Origin: G963665495 sp963665495
GTDB taxonomy: Bacteria; Desulfobacterota; Desulfovibrionia; Desulfovibrionales; Desulfovibrionaceae
Reading direction: 5' to 3'
DNA length: 64,000 nt
Assembly (NCBI GenBank): GCA_963665495.1
Contig: OY762289.1
Span: forward strand, 1,674,001-1,738,000
Positions 34,736-42,948 of the stretch are shown piece after piece. Every line of letters starts with the position of its first letter. The stretch's first letter is position 1. Below the pieces are notes generated by a model that did not search any database, had not been told where the DNA came from, and was given only the letters and a program-made list of their open reading frames with translations. A program made the position numbers and the translations under genes.

Positions 34736-35704
34736 ATGAATATCCTTTGCCTCAGCCGCATTCCCAGCGCATTTCAGGAGTTAAAAAAATACGGCATCAA
34801 TATGATTGTTGTCGACAGTATTTCCGCTTTAATGGACACGTTGGTAACTATCGAATGCAGTGGAATAGTTTTGGATGTCAAATGTCTGATGCGTACCAAC
34901 GATCATCATAAAGGCTTGTTATATGAATTCATAGATGCCTTCCCGACATTGCGGGTTAATTCTGCACCGGACGGCAGCAGCTTTATTCCTTTGGGAGATC
35001 CAGATACATTTATTACCAAGACATGCGCGGCTTTCAAGCCCCGCTCGGTTCGCAAAAACAGACGAATGCATGTAGCAATTCCATTGTTGCTGTCACGAGA
35101 ACAGGATTCGGAACTGCGGGCAGCCGTAAAAACATGTTCCATAGATCTTTCAGAAAACGGGATGTTCATTTTTTCCGCGGACGACTGGCGTATTGATGAG
35201 CATGTCTGGGTTCAGTTCATGGATATCACGGACAGCACCCCCATACTGGCCACTGTTAGGTGGGTACTTCCATGGGGTAGCGGACTTCGTTATCCGGGGA
35301 TAGGAACTACTTTTGAGAAAATTACTCCCAAGCAGCATGATGAAATCTGCGACAGATTTCTTTTGCGTTCGCGCGGGCCACAACATTCGTTAATTTCAGA
35401 GCTTTCCTGTCTGGACACTTTTTTAGAGGAAGAATGGCCAAATATTGTCTCGGCCTGTAAGGAAAATCACAAACGGGAGAATCTCCCGTTCAAAAAGGAG
35501 AATGGAATGAAAAACATCACTGTGAAAGGAATGCATTGTCCTAAATGTCAGAGCGCCGTAACCGAAGCAATGAATGGTCTGGACGGCATTAGCAATGTTG
35601 ACGTGAACCTGGAAAGCGGATTGGTTACCTTTACCGAGGAAAAGCCTGTCTCAGAGGATCAAATAAAAGAAGCCATTGAAAAAATTGGTTTTGATGTAGT
35701 TTAG
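34736..35704 (+). CDS. PilZ domain protein fused in frame to an HMA metal-binding domain
   Basis: 322 residues. The N-terminal 100 are degenerate receiver-like (IVVDSISALMDTL). Residues about 105-215 are PilZ-like (RKNRRMHVAI and SIDLSENGMF), the fold that binds cyclic di-GMP. The last 66 residues (MKNITVKGMHCPKCQSAV) are a CopZ/HMA domain with the GMHCxxC metal site. No stop separates them. ATG 35507 has AAGGAG six bases upstream, so the HMA part may also be made alone as a metal chaperone. A perfect AACGGGAGA/TCTCCCGTT hairpin lies just before that ribosome site. Confidence 0.75.
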   Translation: MNILCLSRIPSAFQELKKYGINMIVVDSISALMDTLVTIECSGIVLDVKCLMRTNDHHKGLLYEFIDAFPTLRVNSAPDGSSFIPLGDPDTFITKTCAAFKPRSVRKNRRMHVAIPLLLSREQDSELRAAVKTCSIDLSENGMFIFSADDWRIDEHVWVQFMDITDSTPILATVRWVLPWGSGLRYPGIGTTFEKITPKQHDEICDRFLLRSRGPQHSLISELSCLDTFLEEEWPNIVSACKENHKRENLPFKKENGMKNITVKGMHCPKCQSAVTEAMNGLDGISNVDVNLESGLVTFTEEKPVSEDQIKEAIEKIGFDVV

Positions 35705-35740
35705 CGCACTTGAAATGCTGATGTGTGATGTAGCTTCGAT

Positions 35741-35772
35741 AAAAAAAAGCGGCGGGAAGTTCCCGCCGCTTA
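35741..35772 (-). terminator. Terminator of the DHH gene (probably bidirectional)
   Basis: Perfect stem AAGCGGCGGGA/TCCCGCCGCTT. On the minus strand it is followed by a run of T. Confidence 0.85.
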
Positions 35773-35796
35773 GAAATAGCGTATTCCGGATAGGGA

Positions 35797-36714
35797 TTAA
35801 CCGGCGGCGTTAATGCGTTGGATCAATTCCTTGTGTGCTTTTTCAGCCTTGGCGTTTTCAATCTGGCAAGTTCCTACCTGGTAGTGTCCGCCGCCCCCGT
35901 ATTCGAGCAGCAATTCGCCCACATTGAGTTTGCATGTTCTGTTAAGGATGCTGTGCCCAACAGTGAAAACCGTATTTTGTTTTTTCAACCCCCACAGCAC
36001 ATGCATACTGACATTGCATTGCGGGAACAACGCATAAATGATGAACCTGTTGCCGGTGAGGATTTCATCGACCTGACGTAAATCTATAACCACAAGGTTG
36101 TCGTGAACCTTGCTGTTCTCCATGAGCTGTTCCCGAAAGCGTTTCTCCTGGCTGAAGTAACGTTCGACCCGCTCTTTGATGTCCGGAAGTTCAAGAATTT
36201 TTTCAATGGTCAGAGTGCGACAGAAACCGATCAGTTCTTCCATGAGCTGGTAATTGCTGATGCTGTAGTCCCGGTAGCGTCCGAGACCGGTGCGCGGATC
36301 CATAATATAACCGAGCAGCACCCAGCCGGTCGGGTGCAAGACTTCATCGGCAGTGAGGTCTCCGCTGTCCACTTTGTCCACATAAAGCAGCATTTCGTCC
36401 ATTTCTTTAGGAAAGGTTTCATGCCCGCCGTAGTATTCCCAGATGATGCGCGCGCAGCTTGGAGACTGTTTGCTCAGGCCTTTGAACTCCATATGATCAC
36501 CGTGACGTATGAGCTCACTGGAGTGATGATCAAACCACAGACCGCATCCGGGAACATAGGGAACGTTGGCGAGGATATCGTTTTCGGTAACCGGGACGAT
36601 CCCATCCTGCAGGTCTTTGGGATGGACGAATTTCCAGTCGTCCATGACTCCAGCTTCTTTCAACAATACGGCACAGATCAAACCGTCAAAGTCGGATCGA
36701 GTAAGCAATCTCAT
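35797..36714 (-). CDS. DHH-family phosphoesterase (exopolyphosphatase-like)
   Basis: 305 residues. Metal and catalytic motifs are RSDFDGL (residue 6), WFDHHSSE (DHH, about 62) and a C-terminal DHHA1-type LEYGGGGHYQVGTC. Such enzymes split phosphodiesters or phosphoanhydrides: nano-RNA, cyclic dinucleotide products or polyphosphate. The substrate cannot be read from sequence. AGGGGG lies upstream of the ATG. Confidence 0.85.
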   Translation of the reverse strand: MRLLTRSDFDGLICAVLLKEAGVMDDWKFVHPKDLQDGIVPVTENDILANVPYVPGCGLWFDHHSSELIRHGDHMEFKGLSKQSPSCARIIWEYYGGHETFPKEMDEMLLYVDKVDSGDLTADEVLHPTGWVLLGYIMDPRTGLGRYRDYSISNYQLMEELIGFCRTLTIEKILELPDIKERVERYFSQEKRFREQLMENSKVHDNLVVIDLRQVDEILTGNRFIIYALFPQCNVSMHVLWGLKKQNTVFTVGHSILNRTCKLNVGELLLEYGGGGHYQVGTCQIENAKAEKAHKELIQRINAAG

Positions 36715-36927
36715 CGCGGCATTCCCCCTACGAAATCATGCGATCAATATCTTGAAGACATTAGCCCTTATCGGGTAAAAAACATTGCCACAGTTTACCA
36801 CATTGACGGGATGTGGAAAAGGACCGTAACATATTTTCGAGCCTACACTTACCTTATATTGTTTTTTCCCATGGTTGTGAATCAATTTTTTCTTCAGCTT
36901 CCACAAATTACATATCGAGGAGGCGTT

Positions 36928-37770
36928 TTGATCTTCTATTCATTCATACTTCTGGTTGCAGGCTACCTGCTCCTTTGTTTGGGAGCGTATACTATGCAGG
37001 ATAAACTTCTTTTTCATCCTATGAAGGGAGGAGATAGTACGCCGGCGGACATTGGATTGCCATTTGAAGATCTACGGCTTGAAATTTCTCCAGGCATCAC
37101 CATAAACAGCTGGTATGTTCCTGCCTTATCATCGGATGAGAACGTTCCAGCAGTTCTTTTTTGTCACGGTAATGCGGGCAACTTGACGCACCGTCTGGAC
37201 ACAATTCGACTGATACATGAAATGGGCTTGAATTTGCTGATTTTTGACTATCAGGGGTATGGATGGAGTCAGGGCACGCCTGGTGAAGCAGCAAGCTACG
37301 CGGATGTGGAAGCTGCCTGGAATCTATTGACCCGGGAGAAAGGGATTGATCCGGGACGCATTATCCTTTGGGGGCGTTCCCTGGGAGGGGCGGTGGCGGC
37401 CTGGTGCGCACAACAATATAGGCCATGCGCTCTGGTGCTGGAGTCCACATTTACATCCGTACCGGATATGGGGGCTCGAATTTATCCCTTTTTACCGGTA
37501 CGCTTTTTGTGTCGTTTGCGGTATGATACGCATAGGTTGCTGCCATCAATCCGTTGTCCGCTGCTGGTTGTGCATAGTCCTGATGATTCTGTCGTGCCCT
37601 ATGCCTGTGGCGAGCAGTTGTATGCTGCTGCAAACGAGCCGAAACGATTTCTCAAGATCCAGGGAGACCACAACGACGGTTTTCTTGTTTCGCAGCAGCG
37701 ATATACGGAGGAAATTGCAAATTTTATTCAGTTATTCTGCCCTTGTGGCACACAACGAGAGCAATCATGA
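36928..37770 (+). CDS. Alpha/beta hydrolase (BEM46/ABHD13-like)
   Basis: About 280 residues. An N-terminal membrane anchor (ILLVAGYLLLCLGAY) precedes CHGNAGNLTHRL (oxyanion), nucleophile elbow LWGRSLGGAVAA (Ser), HSPDDSVVP (Asp) and GDHNDGFL (His). It is a membrane-bound serine hydrolase of unknown substrate. The frame is open far upstream, antisense to the DHH gene, but GAGGAGG at 36917-36923 points to TTG 36928 as start; ATG 36873 is an alternative. Confidence 0.8.
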   Translation: MIFYSFILLVAGYLLLCLGAYTMQDKLLFHPMKGGDSTPADIGLPFEDLRLEISPGITINSWYVPALSSDENVPAVLFCHGNAGNLTHRLDTIRLIHEMGLNLLIFDYQGYGWSQGTPGEAASYADVEAAWNLLTREKGIDPGRIILWGRSLGGAVAAWCAQQYRPCALVLESTFTSVPDMGARIYPFLPVRFLCRLRYDTHRLLPSIRCPLLVVHSPDDSVVPYACGEQLYAAANEPKRFLKIQGDHNDGFLVSQQRYTEEIANFIQLFCPCGTQREQS

Positions 37771-38204
37771 TTTGTTTTCTTGACCATGTGGCCCTCAATG
37801 TAAGGGATCCGGAAACGGTTCTGGAGTTTTATCTGACGATTTTCGAACTAGAGCCGGAACGGGTAGACGCCTGGCGCAATGGTGACGTCCCGTTTCCTTC
37901 CGTACGGCTCAATCCCGGGACGATTCTGGATTTTTTTCCGGAAAATCTCTGGCCTCCGGACACGGCCCCGGGCTTGCAAAACGGACTTAATCACCTGTGT
38001 CTGGCCATGCGCAAGCAGGATTGGGATGCATTGCTGCAGCGTCTGCAAACCCATAGAATCACAGTAAAAATAGGTCCTTGCGAACGCTGGGGTGCTTACG
38101 GCAATGGAACCTCGGTATATTTCGAGGATCCGGAAGGAAATATGCTGGAAGCCAAGTATTACCCGGAGGAAGCAGGGGCGGGGCCGTTGACGAGCCCATC
38201 CTGA
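37767..38204 (+). CDS. VOC (glyoxalase/bleomycin-resistance) family protein
   Basis: 145 residues beginning MICFLDHVALNVRDPETVLE, with the second module ending GNGTSVYFEDPEGNMLEAKYY. This is the typical VOC metal-dependent fold with His and Glu ligands. Its ATG overlaps the TGA of the hydrolase gene (ATGA), so the two are translationally coupled. Function could be an epimerase, dioxygenase or lyase. Confidence 0.85.
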   Translation: MICFLDHVALNVRDPETVLEFYLTIFELEPERVDAWRNGDVPFPSVRLNPGTILDFFPENLWPPDTAPGLQNGLNHLCLAMRKQDWDALLQRLQTHRITVKIGPCERWGAYGNGTSVYFEDPEGNMLEAKYYPEEAGAGPLTSPS

Positions 38205-38216
38205 GTCGTTTTTTGA

Positions 38217-38259
38217 CCAGACCATCCCGACTGCCAGGCAGCAGGGACGGTCTGGTTTT
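38217..38259 (+). terminator. Terminator after the VOC gene
   Basis: Stem CCAGACCATCCC / GGGACGGTCTGG with one mismatch, then TTTT. Confidence 0.7.
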
Positions 38260-38278
38260 GCTCGTGAAAGTGGTCTGG

Positions 38279-40861
38279 TTATTTTTCAGAAGTGTCAGGA
38301 GCCCAATGAATCAGGCCGAGGGAAAGCGGATCGAGCATTAACGCATGATAAGGCAGCACCCGGACAGTGAAGCCGAAACGTCCGGCCTGCATGGGCTCGA
38401 TTTTTCCGCTGAAAAGCTGCCAGCCGTCTTTTGCCTGTCCTTCGGGCGCCAGGGGCGATGTCAGCCGGTCGATGAATTCCCCGGTGTTGTCCACTGGTCC
38501 GGCGTAAATTTCCACCTTTAAATCTTCCGGACTGAGACCAGCCAGGAAAATTTCCACTTGCACCGGTAAGTCTTCACCGGCAAAAAGCTGGTTTTCCGCT
38601 GGGGAGACAACGTTGCGGACCCGGACATCATGCCAGTGGGTCATTATCTTCATCCGCCAGGTTGCCAGATCCTTGGCAGGCGAGAAACTGTCACGCTTCA
38701 GGCGGTCAAAGCTTTCTATGGCAGGTGCGTAGGCCTTTTGCGCGTAATCCTCCACCATACGGTGCGAACTGTAGACCGGCACCAGTTCTTTGAGCGCTTT
38801 TTTCATTCTTCCGATCCAGGCGCGGGGTATTCCACCTGTGCCCCTATCGTAGAAATCGGGGATAATTTCATTTTCCAGAATATTATAGAGAGTCTGGCTT
38901 TCGACGAAGTCTTGATAGTCCGGATCGTCGTATTCCTCTCCCCGGCCGATGGCCCAGCCCACGCTGTTGTCAGGCAGATGCGCTTCCGCCCACCAGCCGT
39001 CCAGGGTGCTGAGTTGGAGCACGCCATTAACTATAGCCTTCATGCCGCTTGTCCCGCAGGCTTCCAGCGGCCGGCGCGGTGTATTCAGCCAGACATCGCA
39101 GCCTTGCACCATGTATTTGGCGATTTCGATTTCGTAGTCTTCAATGAAGATCATCTTATGGCGGCATTCCTTTTCGCGGCATAGCTGAAAAAGGTCCTGC
39201 AACACTTTTTTGCCTTCATTGTCCTGCGGGTGGGCTTTCCCAGCGAAAATGAACTGCACCGGTCCCCGCGCATTGTTTAGGATACGCATCAGGCGTTCCT
39301 TGTCCTGCAAGATCATATTGGCGCGTTTGTAAGTGGCGAACCGACGGGCAAAACCGATGGTCAGCGCCTGCGGGTCCAGTACTTCGTTGGCGACTTCCAG
39401 TGCCTTGCGCCGGACGCCTTTGCTTTCAAGTTGCTGGTGCAGGCGGAAACGAACCTGGTCCACCAGTCTGGCCCGCAGGCGTTCATGGGTCCGCCAGAGT
39501 TCGGTTTCCGAAATGGTCTCGGCCAGCCGCCAGGTACGCAGGCAGTCCGGATCCTCGCGCCAGGTGCCGCCCAGGTAGCGGTCGTAGAGCAGGGCGATAT
39601 CCGGGGCGACCCAGCTGGCAACATGCACGCCGTTGGTAATGGCGCCGATTGGCACGTCCTGCACAGGATATTGCGGCCAGACCTGTTTCCACATGTTGCG
39701 CGAAACATGTCCGTGCAGCTTGCTGACTCCGTTATTGAAACGCGAGAGCTTGAGCGCGAGTACGGTCATGCAAAATTCTTCGCTGTCGTCGTAGGGGTTT
39801 TCACGTCCCAGGGCCAGTAGCACCTTGAAGGCGATTCCCAGATCACGGGCATAGCCTTCGAAGTAACGCTGGATGAGCGCCGGGGGAAAACGGTCGTTAC
39901 CCGCGGGTACGGGCGTGTGGGTTGTGAAAATGGACGTGGAAGCCACCAGCTCCATAGCAGCTTCAAAAGGCAGTTTGTGCTCCGTCATGAACAGGCGGAT
40001 GCGTTCGAGTCCGGCAAAGGCCGAGTGGCCCTCATTCATATGGATTACTTTGGGATACAGATTCAACGCGCGTAAAGCCTTGATGCCGCCGATACCAAGC
40101 AGAATTTCCTGGAGTACGCGCATTTCCAGGTCGCCTCCGTAAAGCTGGGAGGTCAATTGGCGGAAAAGCGGCGGATTCTCCGGAAGATTGGTATCCAGCA
40201 GGTAGAGCGAGACGCGCCCGACCTGTGCCTCCCAGATTTGCGCATGCAAGGTTTGACCTGCGGCGGCGATCTGGATGGTAATCGGGGCATCTTTATCATT
40301 TTTGACCAGATGCAACGGCATTTGGTCATAGTCATAAGTGGGATAGCGCTCCTGCTGCCAGCCGTCGTTAGTGAGATACTGCCGGAAATATCCTTGCTTG
40401 TAGCAGAGGCCGATGCCCACCAGGGGGATATTCAGATCGCTGGCCGACTTGAGATGGTCTCCTGCAAGAATGCCGAGCCCGCCGGAATAGATGGGGAGAC
40501 TCAGGCAGATGCCGTATTCGAGGCTGAAATAAGCCACTGCGGGTGTCAGACTGTCCGTCTCCGGAAAGTTAACGGAAATGGCGGACTTGGAAAGATAATT
40601 ATGCAGATAGGCTTTGCCTTCGGTCAGACGCTCGAGATAAAATTTGTCCTTGGCGACTTCTTCCAGCGTCTGCTGCGGCAGGCGATTCAGAAACAGTACG
40701 GGATTCTGCTGGCATTCGCGCCAAAGCTGTTGGTCGATGGACGCAAAGAGGTCTGCCAGGGTGTCATTCCAGGAAAACCATAAATTATGGGCAAGTTCCC
40801 AAAGCGGTTCCAGGCTTTTGGGAAGCTTGGGCCGGACGCTGTAGACCCGAATGGGATGCAT
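38279..40861 (-). CDS. glgP: Alpha-glucan phosphorylase
   Basis: 860 residues of glycosyltransferase family 35, the shorter subtype with an N-terminal DUF3417-like segment (LEPLWELAHNLWFSWN). YSGGLGILAGDHLKSASDL, EGHSAFAGLERIR and the phosphate/PLP-side motif EACGTSGMKA (about 600) are clear. It releases glucose 1-phosphate from glycogen or maltodextrin. The C-terminal 120 residues add a beta domain. GGAG stands seven bases before the ATG. Monocistronic. Confidence 0.92.
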   Translation of the reverse strand: MHPIRVYSVRPKLPKSLEPLWELAHNLWFSWNDTLADLFASIDQQLWRECQQNPVLFLNRLPQQTLEEVAKDKFYLERLTEGKAYLHNYLSKSAISVNFPETDSLTPAVAYFSLEYGICLSLPIYSGGLGILAGDHLKSASDLNIPLVGIGLCYKQGYFRQYLTNDGWQQERYPTYDYDQMPLHLVKNDKDAPITIQIAAAGQTLHAQIWEAQVGRVSLYLLDTNLPENPPLFRQLTSQLYGGDLEMRVLQEILLGIGGIKALRALNLYPKVIHMNEGHSAFAGLERIRLFMTEHKLPFEAAMELVASTSIFTTHTPVPAGNDRFPPALIQRYFEGYARDLGIAFKVLLALGRENPYDDSEEFCMTVLALKLSRFNNGVSKLHGHVSRNMWKQVWPQYPVQDVPIGAITNGVHVASWVAPDIALLYDRYLGGTWREDPDCLRTWRLAETISETELWRTHERLRARLVDQVRFRLHQQLESKGVRRKALEVANEVLDPQALTIGFARRFATYKRANMILQDKERLMRILNNARGPVQFIFAGKAHPQDNEGKKVLQDLFQLCREKECRHKMIFIEDYEIEIAKYMVQGCDVWLNTPRRPLEACGTSGMKAIVNGVLQLSTLDGWWAEAHLPDNSVGWAIGRGEEYDDPDYQDFVESQTLYNILENEIIPDFYDRGTGGIPRAWIGRMKKALKELVPVYSSHRMVEDYAQKAYAPAIESFDRLKRDSFSPAKDLATWRMKIMTHWHDVRVRNVVSPAENQLFAGEDLPVQVEIFLAGLSPEDLKVEIYAGPVDNTGEFIDRLTSPLAPEGQAKDGWQLFSGKIEPMQAGRFGFTVRVLPYHALMLDPLSLGLIHWAPDTSEK

Positions 40862-41158
40862 ACGTGTTCTCCGTAAATAGGCTAAAATGGGACTTGGAAT
40901 AGCAATACTCTTACGCTCTCAGTAAGCGCAACAGCCGCTTCTTGCAAGAAAAAAACGCATCACGGACTGCGTGGAAAGAGGCGGTACGAGTTTTGACTTA
41001 CTCCCCAGTGTAACATAATACTCGGCACAGAATAAAGATACTTATTTTGAATCAGAAGGATGTGAATCACCACGCCGTACGCTGATCCGGCAAAAAAACG
41101 AAAACGGCACAAGCACCTGGTGATTATCTATAACCATAATTCAGTCGCAGGAGATCGC
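40862..41158. other. Divergent intergenic region between glgP and dut
   Basis: No gene. It must contain the promoters of both neighbours. No clear operator is seen. Confidence 0.4.
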
Positions 41159-41674
41159 ATGTCGAGTGCAGAGACGACACAGCAACCGTCCTTGTCGGTT
41201 CGGGTAAAATTTCTGGACGGCCCTGATGGTCCGTATCATCAATCTTTGGAAAATGGCGATCCGAAAGGCGGTTTCGATTACGCCACGCCTGATTCGGCAG
41301 GCATAGACTTGCGTGCCTGCATGCAGGACAATGTGGTGGTCATTGGTCCGGGCGAACGGGCCAAGATCCCCACCGGAGTGGCCATAGAACCCATGCGGCG
41401 CGATGTGGCCGGGTTTGTCTTTTCCCGTTCCGGACTCGGTGCCGTGCAAGGCTTGACGGTAGCCCAAGGCGTGGGTGTGATTGATCCGGACTACCGGGGG
41501 GAGATTATCGTTTTTCTGCTGAATACTTCTCAGGAAATAAAAACGGTGAAACGTGGCGACCGCATCGCGCAGTTGCTGTTTCTGCCGTTTTTTCGAGCAG
41601 TTGTGGAACCGGTGCAGGAGCTTGGCGAAACCGATCGCGGTAGCGGCGGTTTCGGACATACGGGCAAGCAATAG
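41159..41674 (+). CDS. dut: dUTP diphosphatase
   Basis: 171 residues with the five trimeric dUTPase motifs in order: DSAGIDLRA, SRSGLG, GVGVIDPDYRGEI, RGDRIAQLLF and RGSGGFGHTG. It hydrolyses dUTP to dUMP and pyrophosphate, keeping uracil out of DNA. The start is ATG 41159 with AGGAG seven bases before. It is followed after 17 bases by the DNA-repair pair. Confidence 0.95.
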   Translation: MSSAETTQQPSLSVRVKFLDGPDGPYHQSLENGDPKGGFDYATPDSAGIDLRACMQDNVVVIGPGERAKIPTGVAIEPMRRDVAGFVFSRSGLGAVQGLTVAQGVGVIDPDYRGEIIVFLLNTSQEIKTVKRGDRIAQLLFLPFFRAVVEPVQELGETDRGSGGFGHTGKQ

Positions 41675-41691
41675 CAATCGGGGCATCAGCC

Positions 41692-42948
41692 ATGCTGCGT
41701 TTTCTTCATGCCGCGGATATTCATCTGGACAGCCCCATGCGCAACCTCGAGCGCTATTCGGGGGCGCCGGTGGAAACCATGCGCGGGGCCACGCGTCGTG
41801 CTTTCGACAACCTGGTGTCCCTGGCTCTGGCCGAACAGGTGGATTTCATCTGCATTGCCGGGGATGTCTACGACGGAGACTGGAAGGATTTCAATACCGG
41901 ACTCTATTTTCTGCAAGGCATGAATCGCCTGCGAGAGGCGGGGATTCGCGTCTATCTGACGCGCGGCAACCATGACGCGGCCAGCGCCATCACCTCGCAT
42001 CTGCGCCTGCCGGATAACGTACGGTTATTCGACAGCAAAACCCCTCAGAGCATTGAACATACGCCCGGCGTTCGGCTGCATGGGCAGAGCTTCGGCAAAG
42101 AAGCCGTGACCCGCAATCTGGCTCAGGGCTTTCCGGATCTAGCACCGGGTTGCCTGAACATCGGCCTGTTGCATACGTGCCTGGGCGGCAGCGAGGGGCA
42201 TGCCCCTTATGCGCCGTGTACGCCTGCGCAGCTGCAGGACAAAGGCTATGACTACTGGGCGCTTGGTCATGTGCATACGCGTCAGGAAATTGCCCCGGGC
42301 ATTGTTTTTCCAGGCAATACGCAGGGGAGGCATATCCGTGAAACCGGACCAAAAGGGTGCATGCTGGTGGAAGTGGGCGAAAATCATGACTGCCGGGTTT
42401 CTTTCAAGCCGCTCGATGTGGCCCGCTGGGAGCGCTGTTCCATTGACGCCACTGGACTGGAAAACCCGGACGGACTCTTTTCCCTGCTTGAAGCGGCTCT
42501 CGGCCCCGTGGTGGCAGCCAATGCGAACATGCCGCTTGCCGTCCGGGTGGAAATCCGCGGCGCATGCAGGGCGCATCAGCACTTTTTGTCCCGTGAAACC
42601 CATTGGCGCAACGAAGTCCGCGGTGCAGCCATAGTATACGGAAGCGAAAGCATGTGGGTGGAAAAAGTGCAATTCCTGACGTCCTTCCCCCGTGATGACC
42701 GCGAAACAGTCAGATGGGATGGCCCGTTGGGCGAGCTTGCTGCCGTCATCAATCAGGCTCGTGGGGATGCGCAATGGCAGGAAGATGTGCTGCGCCAGCT
42801 GGACGGGCTTTGGGGTAAGCTGCCTGGAGAGCTTAAAATCGGTGACTGGAAGTCGCCCCTGGAACAGGGGCCCTGGCTGGAACAGTTGATCGAGCGGGCC
42901 GGAGTGATGTTGCTGCAGGAGCTGCGCGGAAAGGAGGGCGAAGAGTGA
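41692..42948 (+). CDS. YhaO-like DNA repair metallophosphoesterase (SbcD/Mre11 family)
   Basis: 418 residues. Mre11-type phosphoesterase motifs: AADIHLDSP, AGDVYDGDWKD, TRGNHDAAS, LLHTCLGG and GHVHTRQ. It is the nuclease partner of the large ATPase that follows; the stop TGA overlaps the next start (GTGA). The pair resembles Bacillus YhaO/YhaN more than SbcD/SbcC. Confidence 0.9.
   Translation: MLRFLHAADIHLDSPMRNLERYSGAPVETMRGATRRAFDNLVSLALAEQVDFICIAGDVYDGDWKDFNTGLYFLQGMNRLREAGIRVYLTRGNHDAASAITSHLRLPDNVRLFDSKTPQSIEHTPGVRLHGQSFGKEAVTRNLAQGFPDLAPGCLNIGLLHTCLGGSEGHAPYAPCTPAQLQDKGYDYWALGHVHTRQEIAPGIVFPGNTQGRHIRETGPKGCMLVEVGENHDCRVSFKPLDVARWERCSIDATGLENPDGLFSLLEAALGPVVAANANMPLAVRVEIRGACRAHQHFLSRETHWRNEVRGAAIVYGSESMWVEKVQFLTSFPRDDRETVRWDGPLGELAAVINQARGDAQWQEDVLRQLDGLWGKLPGELKIGDWKSPLEQGPWLEQLIERAGVMLLQELRGKEGEE

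Noticed and set aside
36103..36927. Upstream extension of the alpha/beta hydrolase frame
   Set aside because: It is antisense to the DHH gene and has no hydrolase features; the ribosome site at 36917-36923 marks a later start.
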